Made by a program: the position numbers and the translations under genes
In this document: piece after piece, positions 61,260 through 64,000 of the stretch
Position numbering within the stretch: the first letter of the stretch is position 1
Layout: the number at the start of each line of letters is the position of its first letter
The notes under the pieces: generated by a model
Database searches by the model: none
What the model was told of the DNA's origin: nothing
The model's input: the letters and a program-made list of their open reading frames with translations, nothing else
NCBI RefSeq assembly: GCF_026212465.1
Contig: NC_080052.1
Coordinates: 12,426,621-12,490,620, forward strand
DNA from: Amaranthus tricolor
Taxonomy: Eukaryota > Streptophyta > Magnoliopsida > Caryophyllales > Amaranthaceae
Direction of reading: 5' to 3'
DNA: 64,000 nt

Positions 61260-63395
61260 ATGGATAAGTGGTGGGAATTTCCTAGATGGAGTTATGATTA
61301 TCAAAAAGGAGCGGATGAATACATTGAAAAAGCTTTTGCTATAAGGTCCCAAGGAAATCAAACTAGTTGCCCATGTTGTATGTGTTATCATCGATATTGG
61401 TATGGTCGGAATGACGTGAAAGATCATATCATTTGCAATGGTTTTGTACCAAGAAGTGATGAATTTTCTAGGTTTGGGAAGATGGGTGATGAAACTGAAT
61501 TAGAGGCACATGATGAACCATTGAACATGAATGATGGTATACAAGAAATGTTTAACGTTACTCTAAGAGAAGGGCCAAATGATGAGGAAAAGATGTTTCT
61601 TAGTCTAATAGAAGAAGCCAACAAGAATTATATCCTGGTTCCAAAAAATTCTCTAGACTTGCGTTTACAATTCGCCTTTATATATACAAGTGTGATCATA
61701 AGTTGAGTAATGTTGCATTTTCTGCTTTGCTAGCATTGTTTAAGGAAGTTCTACCCGATGATTCTGTATTGCCAACATCGTTGAATGAGGCAAAAAAAGT
61801 GTTGAAAGTTTTAGGTTTACATTATAAAAAAATCGATGGGTGCCCTAATGACAGCATGCTATATTGGGTGGAGCATGCAACTGCAACAAGTTGTCATGTT
61901 TGTGGGGCCTCAAATGGCATGCAAATGGTCGAGGAAAAGACGGACTTGGACTTTTGCAACATCCGGTGGACGGTGAAGCTTGGAAGAACTTTGACAAATT
62001 GTATCCAAAATTTGCGCAAGATCCTCATATTGTGAGGCTTGCACTAGCCACAGATAGGTTTAACCCATTTAATTCAATGAGCATTGTGCATAGTACATGG
62101 CCAGTAATTTTGGTCAACTATAACTTGCCTCCATGGTTGGCCACAAAGTCAGAGTTTCTAATTTTGTCATTACTTATTCCCGGCCCATTGTCTCCTGGAA
62201 AAGATATTGATATCTACTTGCAACCACTTATCAAAGATCTTAATGATTTGTGGGAGTTTGGCCTACAAACATATGATGCGTCAACAAATACAAGGTTTGA
62301 CATGCAAGTAGCTTTGGCGTCTACTATTAGCGATTTTCCTGCTTATGCAATGGTATCTGGTTGGAGCACAAAAGGTAAAACAGCTTGCCCATATTGTCAT
62401 TATGAAATTGATTCAGTGTGGTTACCATATAGCCATAAGTATTGCTACATGTGTCATCGCAAATTTTTGGTTACTGATCACCCGTGGCGTTTTAATAAAA
62501 GAAACTTCCTGGGAACTAGGAAGACAAAAGATAATTTAGCTGCTCGTCAAGACCTAAAAGACCTCCGAGAAAAGAAAGACCTACGTTGGGTTCCTGAGTT
62601 GGAGATTAAAGAGTCAGAAGATGGAACTGAAGAGGTTCCAACATCAAGGTTTTGGATGAATGCCAATGAAAGACGATTGTTTTGCCAAACCATAAAAAAT
62701 GCAAAGCTACCACAAGGTTATGCATCAAACATTGCTCGTTGTGTGCAAGTAAATGAACGAAAAATCACAGGATACAAGAGTCATGATGCACATTTTATGA
62801 TGCATTACTTGCTCCCAATTGCCGCAAGCATTACCTTAAATAAAGAAGTTGCAATGCCTTTGATAAGGCTTTCTAATTTTTTCAAGGGTATATGGAAAAA
62901 AACAATTAACCCTCAAGATGTTAATAAACTTTATTCTGAGATAGTTGAAACTTTATGTCAATTTGAGGGGATTTTTCCACCAGCTTTTTTTGATGTCATG
63001 GTTCATTTGCCGGTTCACTTAGTAGAACAAATTAAGCTTGGTGGACCTGTTGCAATAAGGTGCATGTTTGCAATTGAGAGATATCTTCGGGAATTGAAGT
63101 CAGATGTTCGGAATAAGGGTCGTCCGGAGGCTTCAATGGCTGAAGGCTTCTTAGCCAAGGAATGTGCTAGATTTGTTGCTCGATATCTAATTAGGTCAAA
63201 AGGTCCAAGTGCACACGTCAGTGAGGCTTCTATTTCACAACAATTTCCTCCAAAGCTTGGGCATCCTATCAGGGGAAGAGGAAAAACATCAAAGAAGAAA
63301 CAGGTTGGGTTTGTCATCGATCAAATCACATGGAGTCAAATGCACCAATATGTCTTGTTCAATTGCAATTGTGAAGAAGTTGAGAGATACATTAA
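61260..63395 (+). pseudogene. TNP2-type CACTA transposase, first coding part with frameshifts
   Basis: ATG 61260 opens the transposase-associated domain (MDKWWEFPRWSYDYQKGADE, CPCCMCYHRY cluster). A frameshift near 61668 is followed by KCDHKLSNVAFSALLALF. Then comes CPNDSMLYW up to about 61890, where a deletion plus frame change removes part of the TNP2 core. From 61864 one long frame (513 codons) continues. It holds HSTWPVILVNYNLPPW and PGPLSPGKDIDIYLQPL; a zinc ribbon (CPYC, then CYMC); and the DUF4218-like part (GYKSHDAHFMMHYLLPIA, AIERYLRELKSDVRNKGRPE). It ends in the exon joint CEEVERYI. The usual RLALATDGFNPF reads RLALATDRFNPF. The 5' half is broken, the 3' half intact. Confidence 0.88.
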
Positions 63396-63483
63396 GTATG
63401 ACTAGTAAACCTTTAAGCTAAGATTTATTATTCATTTTTTATCTCTCGTTTATTGTTTAATGTTTTCTATTCTTCTATCATAG
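63396..63483 (+). other. Predicted intron in the second CACTA transposase
   Basis: The coding frame passes ...TACATTAA/GTATGA and resumes after TATCATAG/TGAGCACAAAG. Joining at these sites gives an I-N-E-H-K sequence at the exon joint, the usual junction of this family, and removes a stop at about 63403. Length is 88 bases. This is a prediction from splice-site form. Confidence 0.75.
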
Positions 63484-64000
63484 TGAGCACAAAGCAACAG
63501 TAGAGACTCATCGAAAGAGAAAATGGGATACGGCTCAAAGTCATTGCAAGAATTTCAAAGATTGGTTTAAAGTGGCAATCACATTGAAGGTTGATGAAGG
63601 TCAACCTGTCTTAGACCATGTCAAGTGGCTATCAAAAGGACCCTCTTCTAAAGCAAAAATGTACGGTGGGTACTATGTCAATGGTTACAGGTTTTATACT
63701 ATGAAAGGAGAGGCAAATTATGCCACACAAAATAGTGGAGTAACTTTAATGGCGTTAAGACATAGTTTTGCTAGTAGTAAGGATAAAAATCCTTCAGTGG
63801 GAAACGTCATGTATTATGGTTCTGTTGAAGAGATTATTGAGATATCTTATCATGATCATTTTAGTGTTGTCTTGTTTAGATGTGTTTGGTTTCATTCAGA
63901 AATAAATGAACATCAACAATCTTTAGTTAACAAAAATAAAACAATATGTAAAGGAGAACCATATATCTTGGCATCTCAAGCACATCAAGTTTTGAATGTA
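63484..64000 (+). CDS. TNP2-type transposase, second exon (DUF4216 region), partial
   Basis: After the predicted intron the plus strand is open to the window end (172 codons). It contains FKDWFKVAITL, HVKWLSKGPSSKAKMYGGY, then VNGYRFYTMKGEANYATQNS, and the VMYYGSVEEIIEISYHDHFS segment. This is the DUF4216 domain that ends TNP2-type transposases. No stop is seen, and the C-terminus lies outside the window. Confidence 0.85.

Larger units (their letters stand above)
60177..64000 (+). mobile_element. CACTA (En/Spm) DNA transposon, 5' part, runs off window
   Basis: It begins with CACTACTATATTAACGAGC at 60177, inside EPRV ORF2. Subterminal repeats of the type CTATTGCGACGGTT and AACCGTCGCAATAG lie at 60190-60370. 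A TNP2-type transposase gene follows from 61260 onward. The other terminus is beyond the right edge, so the 3-bp target duplication cannot be checked; the base triplet before the element is TGA. Confidence 0.9.

Overview
This is a repeat-dense, gene-poor stretch of plant nuclear DNA, probably heterochromatic. I see no ordinary host gene, rRNA or tRNA. The content is fragments of an endogenous plant pararetrovirus (family Caulimoviridae), a large AT-rich satellite, two CACTA (En/Spm) DNA transposons, a Ty1/copia LTR retrotransposon, a plant LINE with an RRM-type ORF1, and a Ty3/gypsy scrap. All of these are plant families. The pararetrovirus layout (one movement-coat-protease-RT-RNase H polyprotein plus a second ORF of unknown function) resembles florendoviruses. 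Together with the RRM-type LINE this would fit a eudicot such as a Caryophyllales species, but the species is an inference I cannot prove from sequence alone.

Layout. Bases 1-9833 hold scrambled pararetrovirus (EPRV) pieces in alternating orientation: coat protein (minus), movement protein plus protease (plus), movement protein with leader and primer-binding site (minus), ORF2 and RNase H end (minus), then RT-RNase H, ORF2, promoter and primer-binding site (plus). Two large inverted repeats organise this block: 572 bp at 2304-2875/3586-4157, and about 2.2 kb at 4483-6722/7658-9833. A perfect 32-bp-arm hairpin (9857-9925) marks the passage into satellite DNA. Bases 9926-36184 are one satellite array built from 7-bp words in a 42-bp monomer, with a 2446-bp higher-order repeat (about 5.2 nearly identical copies, to about 22.7 kb) and then a more diverged part carrying a 4.5-4.9 kb duplication. 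A 3'-truncated CACTA element (36185-40668, minus) sits inside the array.

The satellite resumes at 40669-42067 and is interrupted by a Ty1/copia element (42068-53506, minus). That element's RT/RNase H region has been replaced by a degenerate LINE (about 43258-48897, minus). More satellite follows (53507-56640), switching orientation at about 53833. Then come a Ty3/gypsy integrase-end remnant (56650-57280), a foldback sequence, further EPRV pieces and a short satellite block (57546-60176). A second CACTA element begins at 60177 inside an EPRV ORF2 copy and runs off the right edge.

Nothing here forms a cellular pathway. The coding parts are selfish-element proteins, mostly broken by stops, frameshifts and truncations. 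The most intact ones are EPRV RT-RNase H and ORF2 at 6722-9257, the LINE ORF1, and the 3' half of the second CACTA transposase. The most notable structures are the satellite hierarchy, the EPRV inverted repeats, the recurring order EPRV promoter-PBS-satellite at two distant sites, and the copia/LINE chimera.
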